Source: Bacteroidia bacterium (GTDB taxonomy: Bacteria > Bacteroidota > Bacteroidia > Bacteroidales > Bacteroidaceae). From it: a stretch of DNA of 33,088 bases. The number at the start of each line of letters is the position of its first letter. Position 1 is the stretch's first letter. A program made the position numbers and the translations under genes. Below, piece by piece: positions 8,701 to 15,718 of this stretch. The stretch lies in the NCBI GenBank assembly GCA_009929715.1, contig RZZX01000021.1, positions 1 to 33,088 on the forward strand, written 5' to 3'. The notes beneath the pieces are model-generated. The model saw only the letters and a program-made list of their open reading frames with translations. It was not told the DNA's origin and did not search any database.

Positions 8701-9160
8701 CATACGTAATGTAAGGCTGAGTCATATCGACCCAATAGCCCATCTTATGCGTCAAGTCCTCCCACTCTTTGGTGAACTTCATCACATCCTTGCGGCAAGC
8801 AGCATTATATTCGGCTACAGAAATACTCTTTCCGATATCCTCTTTGGTAATCCCCAAGGCTTTCTCCACCCCTAGTTCTACCGGAAGGCCATGCGTATCC
8901 CATCCAGCTTTACGCATCACCTGATACCCCTTCATGGTTTTGTATCGGCAAAAGATGTCCTTAATAGAACGAGCCATGACGTGGTGAATACCCGGCATAC
9001 CATTGGCCGAAGGCGGACCTTCGAAAAAGACAAACGAAGGGCAACCGTCACGTTCTGTCATACTCCTGTCGAAAACACGATTTTCATCCCATTTCTTCAG
9101 CACATCCTTATTGACTTGCGAAAGGTCAAATTGCGAATATTCTGTAAATTTCTTAGCCAT
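5735..9160 (-). CDS. ileS: Isoleucyl-tRNA synthetase
   Basis: IleRS charges tRNA-Ile with isoleucine using ATP. At 1141 residues it is full length. Visible are FEGPPSANGMPGIHHVMARS (about 47-66, the HIGH region), the class Ia catalytic core split by a large editing insertion (WTTTPWTLPSNTAL), GWFFTLHAIATMVFD, and GNKMSKRLGN (the KMSKS loop). The C-terminal third is the helical anticodon-binding domain plus an extra alpha/beta tail. The GIHHV form of the HIGH motif and the tail resemble the eukaryote-like IleRS type, which is often mupirocin-insensitive; that is inference only. It is the first gene of the cluster with the DksA-like gene and lspA. Confidence 0.97.
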   Translation of the reverse strand: MAKKFTEYSQFDLSQVNKDVLKKWDENRVFDRSMTERDGCPSFVFFEGPPSANGMPGIHHVMARSIKDIFCRYKTMKGYQVMRKAGWDTHGLPVELGVEKALGITKEDIGKSISVAEYNAACRKDVMKFTKEWEDLTHKMGYWVDMTQPYITYDNRYIETLWWLLKQLYKKDLLYKGYTIQPYSPAAGTGLSSHELNQPGCYRDVKDTTVVAQFKMKQPKPEMAAWGTSYFIAWTTTPWTLPSNTALCVGPKIDYVAVQSYNSYTGQPITVVLAKALLQAHFNPKAADLALEEYKPGDKLIPFKVVAEYKGADLVGMEYEQLIPWVNPGEGAFRVIPGDYVTTEDGTGIVHIAPTFGADDALVAKAAGVPPLQLINKKGELRPMVDLTGKFYTLDELDEAFVAERVNVDLYKEYAGRFVKNAYDSALTEQDETLDVSLCMLMKASNQAFKIEKHVHNYPHCWRTDKPVLYYPLDSWFIRSTACKERMMELNKTINWKPESTGTGRFGKWLENLNDWNLSRSRYWGTPLPIWRTEDNRSEICIESVEELYNEIEKSVAAGFMKSNPYRENGFVPGDYAAANYDKIDLHRPYVDDIILVSADGQPMMRETDLIDVWFDSGAMPYAQIHYPFENKELLDGRQVYPADFIAEGVDQTRGWFFTLHAIATMVFDSVSYKAVISNGLVLDKNGNKMSKRLGNAVDPFSTIEKYGSDPLRWYMITNSSPWDNLKFDVEGIEEVRRKFFGTLYNTYSFFALYANVDGFEYKEADVPMAERPEIDRWILSVLNSLIKEVDLCYNDYEPTKAGRLISDFVNDHLSNWYVRLNRKRFWGGEFTQDKLSAYQTLYTCLETVAKLMAPIAPFYADKLYADLTSVTGRDEVISIHLAKFPEYTASSIDAALEERMKMAQDITSMVLALRRKVNIKVRQPLQCIMVPTLTEGQKAQIEAVQSLIQNEVNVKEIRFVDGAAGILVKKVKCDFKKLGPKFGKQMKAVAAAVAELSQEAIAELEKEGRYVLSLDGAEAVIEAVDVEIFSEDIPGWLVANEGKLTVALEVTITEELRREGIARELVNRIQNIRKSNGFEITDKIKITLSKNPQTDDAVIENKAYICNQVLGTDLLLADEIANGTELIFDDFSLFVNVTKA

Positions 9161-9223
9161 TGTAATATCTTGTTTTTTCTTTATTAGCGTGTAAGATTTG
9201 ACAATCTCCTATTTTTAAGGGTG

Positions 9224-9231
9224 CAAATTTA
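9224..9231 (-). promoter_or_regulatory. -7 box upstream of ileS
   Basis: TAAATTTG on the minus strand matches TAnnTTTG, 64 bases before the ileS ATG. Only a poor TATG lies at the -33 distance. It would drive the ileS, dksA-like, lspA cluster. Confidence 0.5.
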
Positions 9232-9346
9232 CAAAAACATTTGTTTATATACATAAAATAAAAAGACTTTTAATCAGCAAAACCGATTTAAAAGGTTCAT
9301 CTGACAGAAAAAAAGAGGCATTAAAAGCCGATGAATGGGGCTCTAC

Positions 9347-9384
9347 CCTCATCGTTCTTTGAGATAAGGAGCCTCATCGTTCTT
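9347..9384. repeat. 13-bp direct repeat at the 3' end of the helicase gene
   Basis: CCTCATCGTTCTT occurs at 9347-9359 and again at 9372-9384, a spacing of 25 bases. The second copy covers the last codons and part of the stop codon of the helicase gene. It is probably a small duplication of the gene's end. Confidence 0.7.
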
Positions 9385-11749
9385 AATCGATGACCTTGAA
9401 CCGGGCAAAACGCAGAAGCAACTGCTTATCACCTGCATTCACAAAACGGATGGTCGCCTTGGCATTCTCATCGGTTCCCTCCACCCGAATCACCTCACCG
9501 ATCCCAAACCGCTCATGCTCTATTCGTTGGCCAACAGACACGCCGACGCTCCCCATCGAGGAGGTACCGGTAGATGTACCGCGCACGGGCTCAACCCGCT
9601 TCAGCCGACGAGGTTGTTCGCCAGAAGAGTTAGAAGCCGCTATAGGAGGGACAGCCGACGCAGTGCGTTCTACCCGCTTAGAAGAGGGGAACTCAGACGA
9701 AGAGACGCGATTAAATCCACCTTCGATCTCCCGACGAAACCGACTAGCCCCTTCGGTTACCGTGCGAGTCAGAGGCGACTCATGAGGCAAGCACAGAAAG
9801 CAGGTATCGATGTCGCGCAAGAAACGACTGGGACTCCCAAACTCCATCTTTCCAAAGCGAAACCGGGTCTTGGCATGCGATAAGAAACAGTGATCTTCGG
9901 CTCTAGTTATGGCTACATAAAAGAGTCGACGCTCCTCCTCCAGTCCTCGCATGGAATCGCCTACCATCCCACTGGGGAACAAGTTCTCTTCTAACCCCAC
10001 AACAAAAACATTCCTAAACTCCAACCCCTTGGCAGAGTGAACGGTCATCAGCGTTACTTTATCGTGATCATTGCCGGCATCGGAATCCTGATCGGTAATC
10101 AGAGCTACTTCCGACAAGAAATCGGCCAACGCCACATGTTCATTCCCCTCCTCCAAACGCAAGGCACAGAAATCATTCATGCCGTTCATCAACTCCTGAA
10201 TATTCTCCTTACGACTCAGGTTTTCCGGAGAGTTATCCTGACACACATCATTGATGATCCCCGACGAACGGATAATCTCTGTACCAATCTCGTAAGCATT
10301 CCTCTCCATATTCGTTGCAAAGAACCCCTCTACCAACTCACGAAACCCCTGAAGCTTGGTATGCGTCCCTTTATGAACCTCCAAGCCGTAAGTCAGCGGT
10401 TCACACAGAACGGTCCACAAACTCACTCCGTTTGCCACAGCGGTAGCAATCACCTTATTCACGGTCGTCTCACCGATGCCTCGTGCCGGATAGTTAACAA
10501 TCCGCTTGAAAGCCTCCTCGTCGTCTGGATTAACCACCAGACGGAAATAAGCGATCACATCTTTAATCTCCTTCCGCTGATAAAACGATAGTCCGCCATA
10601 GATCTTGTACGGCATGGTGCGCTTACGCAAAGCCTCTTCGAAGACACGACTTTGCGCATTGGTGCGGTATAAAATCGCAAAATCGGCATAATCATACGAT
10701 TTCACTCGACGCAACTCCATTATTTTATTGACCACGATCTCAGCCTCCTCCACATCACTATACGCCTCGAACACTTGAAGAGGCTCCCCCTTCTCCTTTT
10801 CAGAAAAGACCTCTTTCGGTATCTGACGAGCATTCTTTTTAATCAAGCTATTGGCCGCACAGACAATGGTCTGCGTAGAGCGATAGTTCTGTTCGAGTTT
10901 AAAGAGCTTGGCATTCGGGAATATTTTAGAGAAATGGAGAATGTTATCAATATCGGCTCCACGAAAGGAGTAGATGCTCTGTGCATCGTCGCCAACGACA
11001 CACACCCGTTGGTTGAGACTAGCCAACTGCTGCACGATGCTATGCTGAGCGTAGTTGGTATCCTGATACTCATCCACCAAAATATACCGAAACTGTTCGG
11101 CATACCGCGCTAAGATCTCGGGATGATCACGAAAAAGAAGATAGGTATAAAAGAGCAAATCATCGAAATCCATCGCATTGGCTTGTCGGCAACGCTCCCA
11201 ATACTTGGTATAAATAGTGTGAATAGCCCCCATCCTATTTGCCCGATCGGCCTCTACTGCTTCTCTATTAGAAGCGTATTGCGAGGGGGCAACCAGGTGA
11301 TTTTTGGCATTCGAGATGCGCGCTTGCACCGTAGCCGGTTTATAAACCTTCTCATCCAGCTGCATCTCTTTAATCACTGAACGGATCAGACTTTTCGAAT
11401 CGGTCGTATCGTAAATGGTAAACTGTGAGGTAAAGCCCAACGAGGCTGCTTCGGCTCGCAAGATGCGTGAGAAGATGGAGTGAAACGTCCCCATCCACAA
11501 GTAACGTGCCCGTTGCTCTCCCACTTGCTTGCCGATACGCACTTTCATCTCACGCGCTGCTTTATTGGTAAACGTCAAGGCCAAAATAGTCCAAGGGTCG
11601 TAACCATGATCCATCAAGTAAGCGATCTTATATGTCAGTACACGTGTTTTTCCCGAACCGGCACCGGCTATGACCAACGAGGGTCCTTCATTGTAAGTCA
11701 CCGCCGCACATTGGCTCTCATTCAGCTCATCTATATAATTTACATCCAT
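9383..11749 (-). CDS. UvrD/PcrA-type ATP-dependent DNA helicase
   Basis: A superfamily 1A helicase of 788 residues that unwinds DNA in the 3'-5' direction, acting in excision repair and in clearing recombination intermediates. Motifs in order are Q-motif LNESQCAAV (about 8-16), Walker A AGAGSGKT (28-35), LTFTNKAAREM, Walker B DEYQDT (226-231), motif III GDDAQSIYSFRGAD (253-266), motif IV QNYRS, motif V VTLMTVHSAKGLEF and motif VI RRLFYVAITRAE. The C-terminus ends in the Tudor-like module VGQRIEHERFGIGEVIRVEG typical of PcrA/UvrD and involved in binding RNA polymerase. That module separates it from Rep. The ATG at 11749 gives the usual family N-terminus. It is a single-gene unit. Confidence 0.96.
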   Translation of the reverse strand: MDVNYIDELNESQCAAVTYNEGPSLVIAGAGSGKTRVLTYKIAYLMDHGYDPWTILALTFTNKAAREMKVRIGKQVGEQRARYLWMGTFHSIFSRILRAEAASLGFTSQFTIYDTTDSKSLIRSVIKEMQLDEKVYKPATVQARISNAKNHLVAPSQYASNREAVEADRANRMGAIHTIYTKYWERCRQANAMDFDDLLFYTYLLFRDHPEILARYAEQFRYILVDEYQDTNYAQHSIVQQLASLNQRVCVVGDDAQSIYSFRGADIDNILHFSKIFPNAKLFKLEQNYRSTQTIVCAANSLIKKNARQIPKEVFSEKEKGEPLQVFEAYSDVEEAEIVVNKIMELRRVKSYDYADFAILYRTNAQSRVFEEALRKRTMPYKIYGGLSFYQRKEIKDVIAYFRLVVNPDDEEAFKRIVNYPARGIGETTVNKVIATAVANGVSLWTVLCEPLTYGLEVHKGTHTKLQGFRELVEGFFATNMERNAYEIGTEIIRSSGIINDVCQDNSPENLSRKENIQELMNGMNDFCALRLEEGNEHVALADFLSEVALITDQDSDAGNDHDKVTLMTVHSAKGLEFRNVFVVGLEENLFPSGMVGDSMRGLEEERRLFYVAITRAEDHCFLSHAKTRFRFGKMEFGSPSRFLRDIDTCFLCLPHESPLTRTVTEGASRFRREIEGGFNRVSSSEFPSSKRVERTASAVPPIAASNSSGEQPRRLKRVEPVRGTSTGTSSMGSVGVSVGQRIEHERFGIGEVIRVEGTDENAKATIRFVNAGDKQLLLRFARFKVID

Positions 11750-11821
11750 AATTCATTGTCCAACTAAAAAACAGGAAGAAGGGTGAGCCCCTCCTACCAA
11801 CTCTATTCTAAATATTTCAGG

Positions 11822-11829
11822 CAAAAATA
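11822..11829 (-). promoter_or_regulatory. -7 box upstream of the helicase gene
   Basis: TATTTTTG on the minus strand matches TAnnTTTG, 73 bases before the helicase ATG. A C-rich/G-rich hairpin (near 11789-11806) lies in the predicted leader. No convincing -33 element is seen. Confidence 0.45.
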
Positions 11830-11951
11830 AGATATTCGGCCGATATTACAGAGAGAATCCAACGATAGTTCTCAAAATAATGCCAACCACCGTCGATAAC
11901 AAACCCGATCAAAGAGTCCTAAGGAAGAAAATGGGCCGTCGGCACACTTTT

Positions 11952-11983
11952 TTTGGTTATTCCCTAAAAACAACCTACATTTG
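11952..11983 (+). promoter_or_regulatory. Promoter of the gene at 12003
   Basis: TTTG (11952-11955), 20 bases, then TACATTTG (11976-11983): both Bacteroidetes promoter elements match perfectly at the right spacing. It is the best promoter in the window and fixes the start of the next gene at the ATG at 12003. Confidence 0.85.
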
Positions 11984-12002
11984 GAGGTCAATAAAGATAC
12001 GA

Positions 12003-12566
12003 ATGAATTTAGAAGCAAATTTAGCACAACGTCTAGGGAAGCTGGAGGTGGAGCAATTAGCCCACCAGATAACCACCCATCCGGAAAATTACGACTCCCT
12101 CTTCCATCTCACACAACACCCTAACGCCACCATCTCTTGGCATGCTTGGTGGGTTTGCGACACCCTCTCCCGACAAGAGACGAGCTGGCTAGCCCAACAC
12201 CAACAAGCCATCATCGACTATGCCTTAACCACCACACACAGCGGTAAAAGGCGGTTGGCCCTCTCCATCCTGTTGCGTCTACCGCTTGCCTTATCGACCG
12301 ATTTATTGAACTTCTGCCTAGACACCATGTCGCTCGCCGGTACCACACCGGCCGTGAGTGCCCTGTGCATGAAACTCGCCTATAAGCTCTGCGTCGATGA
12401 ACCGGAGCTTCTCAATGAGCTGCAAGAGTACCTTACTTATATGGATACAGCCTTTTATACATCGGCCGTGATTGCCACTCGGAAAAACATTCTCCAAGCC
12501 ATGCGACAAAAAAAGCTTAAAAGCAGAGCAAATGTCTATAAAAGCCAGCAGATAGAGGACAACTAA
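12003..12566 (+). CDS. Protein of unknown function, all-helical, HEAT-like
   Basis: The 187-residue product is not recognised as a named family. It has no signal peptide or membrane segment. The sequence is built of amphipathic helices, including ISWHAWWVCDTLSR, GKRRLALSILLRLPL, AVSALCMKLAYKLC, ELLNELQEYL and AVIATRKNILQAM. The spacing and Leu/Ala pattern suggest HEAT/ARM-type repeats used for protein binding. The C-terminus is basic (KKLKSR). The frame stays open back to 11880, but a perfect promoter (11952-11983) lies inside that extension and excludes the earlier start. The next gene begins 73 bases on with its own promoter box. Confidence 0.85.
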   Translation: MNLEANLAQRLGKLEVEQLAHQITTHPENYDSLFHLTQHPNATISWHAWWVCDTLSRQETSWLAQHQQAIIDYALTTTHSGKRRLALSILLRLPLALSTDLLNFCLDTMSLAGTTPAVSALCMKLAYKLCVDEPELLNELQEYLTYMDTAFYTSAVIATRKNILQAMRQKKLKSRANVYKSQQIEDN

Positions 12567-12585
12567 CATTTTTTCACCATAAAGG

Positions 12586-12617
12586 TTCGGTTATAAGGTA
12601 GCTTATTCGTAATTTTG
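12586..12617 (+). promoter_or_regulatory. Promoter of the ThiE/TenI-like gene
   Basis: TTCG (12586-12589, one mismatch to TTTG), a 20-base spacer, and TAATTTTG (12610-12617) as -7 box, 22 bases before the ATG. No TPP riboswitch fold is apparent in the short leader. Confidence 0.65.
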
Positions 12618-12639
12618 TTGAAACATAACTGCATCAAGA

Positions 12640-13248
12640 ATGAAACTAATAGCCATAACCGCCCCTACTTTTTTTGTAGAAGAAGATAAAATCATCACAG
12701 CACTCTTTGAAGAGGGACTTGATATTTTACACTTGAGGAAACCAGAAACTTCACCGATGTTTTCGGAGCGCCTGCTCACCTTGATACCGGAGAAGTACCA
12801 TCCACGCATTGTGACTCATGAGCATTTTTACCTCAAAGAGGAGTTCAACTTGAAAGGTATTCATCTGAACGAAAGGAATCCGCAAGAGCCTCACGACTAT
12901 GCCGGACACATCAGTTGTTCATGCCATACCACCGAAGAGGTGAAAAACAAAAAGCATTTTTACGATTATGTCTTTATGACTCCTATCTTTCAGAGCATCT
13001 CGAAAGAGAATCTCTATGCCATGCACACCCCCGAAGAGCTTCGTCAAGCCCAAAAGGATAAAATAATCGATTCAAAGGTCGTTGCCCTCGGTGGGATCAA
13101 CCTCGACAATGTACTGGAGATCAAAGACATGGGATTTGGAGGTGCCGCCATTCTTGGCGATCTATGGGACCGGTTTGATGCCTATTCCGATCCAAGCTAT
13201 CTCAACGTGGTGACACATTTTAAGAAGCTCAAAGCTTTAGTCGATTAA
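12640..13248 (+). CDS. Thiamine phosphate synthase / TenI-like protein
   Basis: The 202-residue protein has the ThiE/TenI TIM-barrel pattern: an N-terminal strand MKLIAITAPTFF, LDILHLRKPE (27-36), LKGIHLNERN (71-80), SCSCHTTEEV (92-101), DYVFMTPIFQSISK (109-122) and VVALGGI (147-153) ending in a phosphate-binding glycine segment. ThiE joins the thiamine pyrimidine and thiazole phosphates; TenI proteins share the fold but only aromatise the thiazole intermediate. No other thi gene is next to it, and the LRKPE motif replaces the usual QLRxK of ThiE, so a TenI-type or distinct role is at least as likely. It is convergent with the manA gene. Confidence 0.8.
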   Translation: MKLIAITAPTFFVEEDKIITALFEEGLDILHLRKPETSPMFSERLLTLIPEKYHPRIVTHEHFYLKEEFNLKGIHLNERNPQEPHDYAGHISCSCHTTEEVKNKKHFYDYVFMTPIFQSISKENLYAMHTPEELRQAQKDKIIDSKVVALGGINLDNVLEIKDMGFGGAAILGDLWDRFDAYSDPSYLNVVTHFKKLKALVD

Positions 13249-13260
13249 CGCCAAACGACG

Positions 13261-13306
13261 AAAAAAAAGAGAAGTCTCACATCGGCAACAGCCTGTGAAA
13301 CTTCTC
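13261..13306 (-). terminator. Terminator of manA
   Basis: Arms 13269-13281 and 13294-13306 pair over 13 positions with one mismatch around a 12-base loop. On the minus strand the stem is followed by a run of eight T (13261-13268). It sits 22 bases after the manA stop, in the convergent gap with the ThiE/TenI-like gene. Confidence 0.85.
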
Positions 13307-13328
13307 CTTATGATAGTGTGAAGAGCGA

Positions 13329-14300
13329 TTAAATGTAAGTCTCTAAAAACTTAACACCACCTTCTTCGGGGATAATCGTTAAATCTTGCGTCGTAGCAGG
13401 AAACAAAATTGATTCACCCGCACGCATCGTCAGCTCATGAGCTTCATTGTCGACCACTGTACAAGCTCCATCTACACAGACAAAGATCACGAAAGAGTCC
13501 AACTCCGAATAGTCGCACGTGATCTTCTCATTCATCTCATAAATAGATGTGGTAAAATAAGGACACGCTACAAGCTCCACCGGTTCGTTGGGCACCGACT
13601 CATAAGTAGTCCGATAATCGGCCAACACCTCATAATCTATCGCTTCACGAGCCAAATCGGTATGCAACTCACGTGTTTTACCCTGAGCATCTTTGCGATT
13701 GAAATCATAAATACGGTAGGTGATATCGGATGTTTGCTGAATCTCGGCGATGAACGCACCGGCTCCGATGCTGTGTACCCGGCCGGCAGGTAAAAAGAAA
13801 ACATCCCCTTTTTGAATATCATACTCCTGCAACACATCCGTAATGGTGTTATTCAAGACACGCTCTTTGTATTCTTTCGGAGTAATTTCTTCAGAGAATC
13901 CCGATCTGAGCTTCGCTCCTTTATCGGCCTCTACCACGTACCACATCTCTGTTTTCCCCATAGAGTTATGACGCTTCTTAGCCAACTCATCCGCCGGATG
14001 CACCTGAATAGACAAATCCTGCTTGGCATCAATGAATTTGATTAAAAGCGGGAACTTATTGCCGAAACGGCTGTAATTCTCCTCGCCAACTAATTCTTCA
14101 CGGTACCGTCTAACCATATCGGCCAATGTTAAACCTTTATCAGGCCCATTCACCACCACCGATTCATTGTTTTCCACTCCGGAAATTTCCCAACTCTCTC
14201 CAACTCCATTTAAACTGGAATCTAAATGTTTAAACGGAACAATTTTGTCGCCACCCCAAAGTGTTTGCTTCAGAATAGGTTCGAATTTTAATGGATACAT
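13329..14300 (-). CDS. manA: Mannose-6-phosphate isomerase, type I
   Basis: ManA interconverts mannose-6-phosphate and fructose-6-phosphate, linking mannose use and GDP-mannose/GDP-fucose synthesis to glycolysis. The 323-residue length fits the short bacterial class I form. Zinc-ligand positions are visible: SIQVHP (Q99, H101), GKTEMW (E118) and a His in the second cupin half. LPAGRVHSIGAG (H176) is the cupin turn that opens this half. The N-terminus PLKFEPILKQTLWGG is typical. It is divergent from the galactose operon and has its own promoter box and terminator, so it is probably a single-gene unit next to, but not part of, the galactose genes. Confidence 0.94.
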   Translation of the reverse strand: MYPLKFEPILKQTLWGGDKIVPFKHLDSSLNGVGESWEISGVENNESVVVNGPDKGLTLADMVRRYREELVGEENYSRFGNKFPLLIKFIDAKQDLSIQVHPADELAKKRHNSMGKTEMWYVVEADKGAKLRSGFSEEITPKEYKERVLNNTITDVLQEYDIQKGDVFFLPAGRVHSIGAGAFIAEIQQTSDITYRIYDFNRKDAQGKTRELHTDLAREAIDYEVLADYRTTYESVPNEPVELVACPYFTTSIYEMNEKITCDYSELDSFVIFVCVDGACTVVDNEAHELTMRAGESILFPATTQDLTIIPEEGGVKFLETYI

Positions 14301-14367
14301 TTTCGTTTTTCTTGTTATAAAACCTAAGACAATTATTACTTTAAAATCGGATCATTGAAATCCACTA

Positions 14368-14375
14368 CAAACATA
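14368..14375 (-). promoter_or_regulatory. -7 box upstream of manA
   Basis: TATGTTTG on the minus strand matches TAnnTTTG, 67 bases before the manA ATG. No TTTG is visible at the -33 distance. Confidence 0.5.
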
Positions 14376-14466
14376 CAAAAAAATATGTAAATACCTCCCA
14401 TTAGTCTCTCTTTTTTAAAAATATCAAACGGTAAAAACCAGACGCGCCGAAAAAAGAAACCACTCA

Positions 14467-14505
14467 AGGAAACGCTAAACTTTCCTAAATAGAGGTGTAT
14501 ATTTG
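14467..14505 (+). promoter_or_regulatory. Promoter and possible operator of the galactose operon
   Basis: TATATTTG (14498-14505) is a match to the -7 consensus, 68 bases before the galM ATG. At the place of the -33 element there is no TTTG but an inverted repeat, AGGAAA-N8-TTTCCT (14467-14486). A repeat there could be bound by a regulator that controls the operon; no candidate regulator gene is nearby. Confidence 0.5.
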
Positions 14506-14573
14506 AGCCGTTTTATTTGTCCATAAGAAAGTTTTTGTCTTTATTTGCATGAAATTTTAATCACACTAAAAAC

Positions 14574-15671
14574 ATGAATAACACATTCTTCCCAGAAACA
14601 AATCTTTCAAAGCTCAGCCGAGAAGATTTCCAAAAAGAGATAAACGACAAAGAAACAGACTTATATATCCTCAGAAACGCCAAAGGGATGGAGGTAGCAG
14701 TGACGAATTACGGCTGTGCCATCCTCTCTATCATGGTGCCAGACAAGGCGGGAAATTATGCCAATGTGGTTTTAGGACATGACAGCATCGAAAAGGTGAT
14801 CCATAGTCCGGAACCTTTTCTGAATACCGTTATCGGACGCTACGGCAACCGCATTGCGAAAGGAAAATTCACGCTCTTCGGAGAAGAACATACGCTCACA
14901 ATCAACAATGGACCGAACTCGCTCCACGGAGGGCCAACGGGGTTCCATGCGCGCATTTGGGAAGCCGAACAGATCGATGAACAGACCATCCGCTTTCAGT
15001 ATATCTCTGAGGATGACGAAGAGGGCTTTCCCGGTCAGCTGGAGATCGAGATGGTTTACCGATTAGAAGCAGAAGAAAATGCCTTACTTATAGAGTATTA
15101 TGCAACAACCGATAAGGCCACACCGGTGAACTTGACGAACCATGCCTTCTTTAACCTAGCGGGCATCGCTAACCCAAGCCCAACTATCGGAAACCACATG
15201 CTAACGATCAACGCCGATCACTTTATACCCATCGACGAGGTATCGATCCCTACCGGTGAGATCTTGAAAGTAGAGGGCACACCCATGGATTTCCAAACAC
15301 CACATACCATCCAGGAACGCATTGAGGCCGATTTTGAACAGTTGAAGTTCGGAGCGGGCTACGATCACTGCTATGCCTTAAATAAACAAGAGACCGGCTC
15401 TCTCGATTTAGCAGCTACGTGTGTGGAACCACAAAGCGGCCGAAAGATGGAGGTCTATACTTCTGAAGCGGGCTTACAGCTTTATACGGGCAACTGGTTG
15501 AATGGGTTCGAAGGGGCTCACGGGGCTACTTTCCCGGCTAGAAGTGCTGTCTGCTTTGAAGCACAATGCTTCCCGGACACCCCCAATAAACCCTATTTCC
15601 CATCGGCCATCTTACTCCCGGGCGATGAGTATCAACAAATAACGATCTATAAATTCGGGATTGAACAATAA
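14574..15671 (+). CDS. galM: Aldose 1-epimerase (galactose mutarotase)
   Basis: GalM interconverts the alpha and beta anomers of galactose (and glucose), supplying alpha-galactose to galactokinase. The 365-residue protein shows NYGCAILSIMVPD, GRYGNRIAKGKF, NSLHGG (H118), LTNHAFFNLAG with catalytic H190, AGYDHCY, and CFEAQCFPDTPN with the catalytic glutamate E329. No signal peptide is present, so it acts in the cytoplasm, unlike some longer secreted mutarotases. It is the first gene of a three-gene operon, followed after 47 bases by the sugar transporter gene. Confidence 0.96.
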   Translation: MNNTFFPETNLSKLSREDFQKEINDKETDLYILRNAKGMEVAVTNYGCAILSIMVPDKAGNYANVVLGHDSIEKVIHSPEPFLNTVIGRYGNRIAKGKFTLFGEEHTLTINNGPNSLHGGPTGFHARIWEAEQIDEQTIRFQYISEDDEEGFPGQLEIEMVYRLEAEENALLIEYYATTDKATPVNLTNHAFFNLAGIANPSPTIGNHMLTINADHFIPIDEVSIPTGEILKVEGTPMDFQTPHTIQERIEADFEQLKFGAGYDHCYALNKQETGSLDLAATCVEPQSGRKMEVYTSEAGLQLYTGNWLNGFEGAHGATFPARSAVCFEAQCFPDTPNKPYFPSAILLPGDEYQQITIYKFGIEQ

Positions 15672-15718
15672 AAAAACAAATTCATATAACTAACAACTTA
15701 CTAACAATTTTTATAACA

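Noticed and set aside
5690..9187. Several plus-strand frames antisense to ileS
   Set aside because: All are shadows of the 1141-residue synthetase gene, rich in Arg/His/Leu and without motifs.
11880..12002. N-terminal extension of the helical protein
   Set aside because: The extension contains a perfect promoter (11952-11983).
12601..12639. TPP riboswitch before the ThiE/TenI-like gene
   Set aside because: The leader after the promoter box is only about 15-20 bases and lacks the conserved riboswitch segments.
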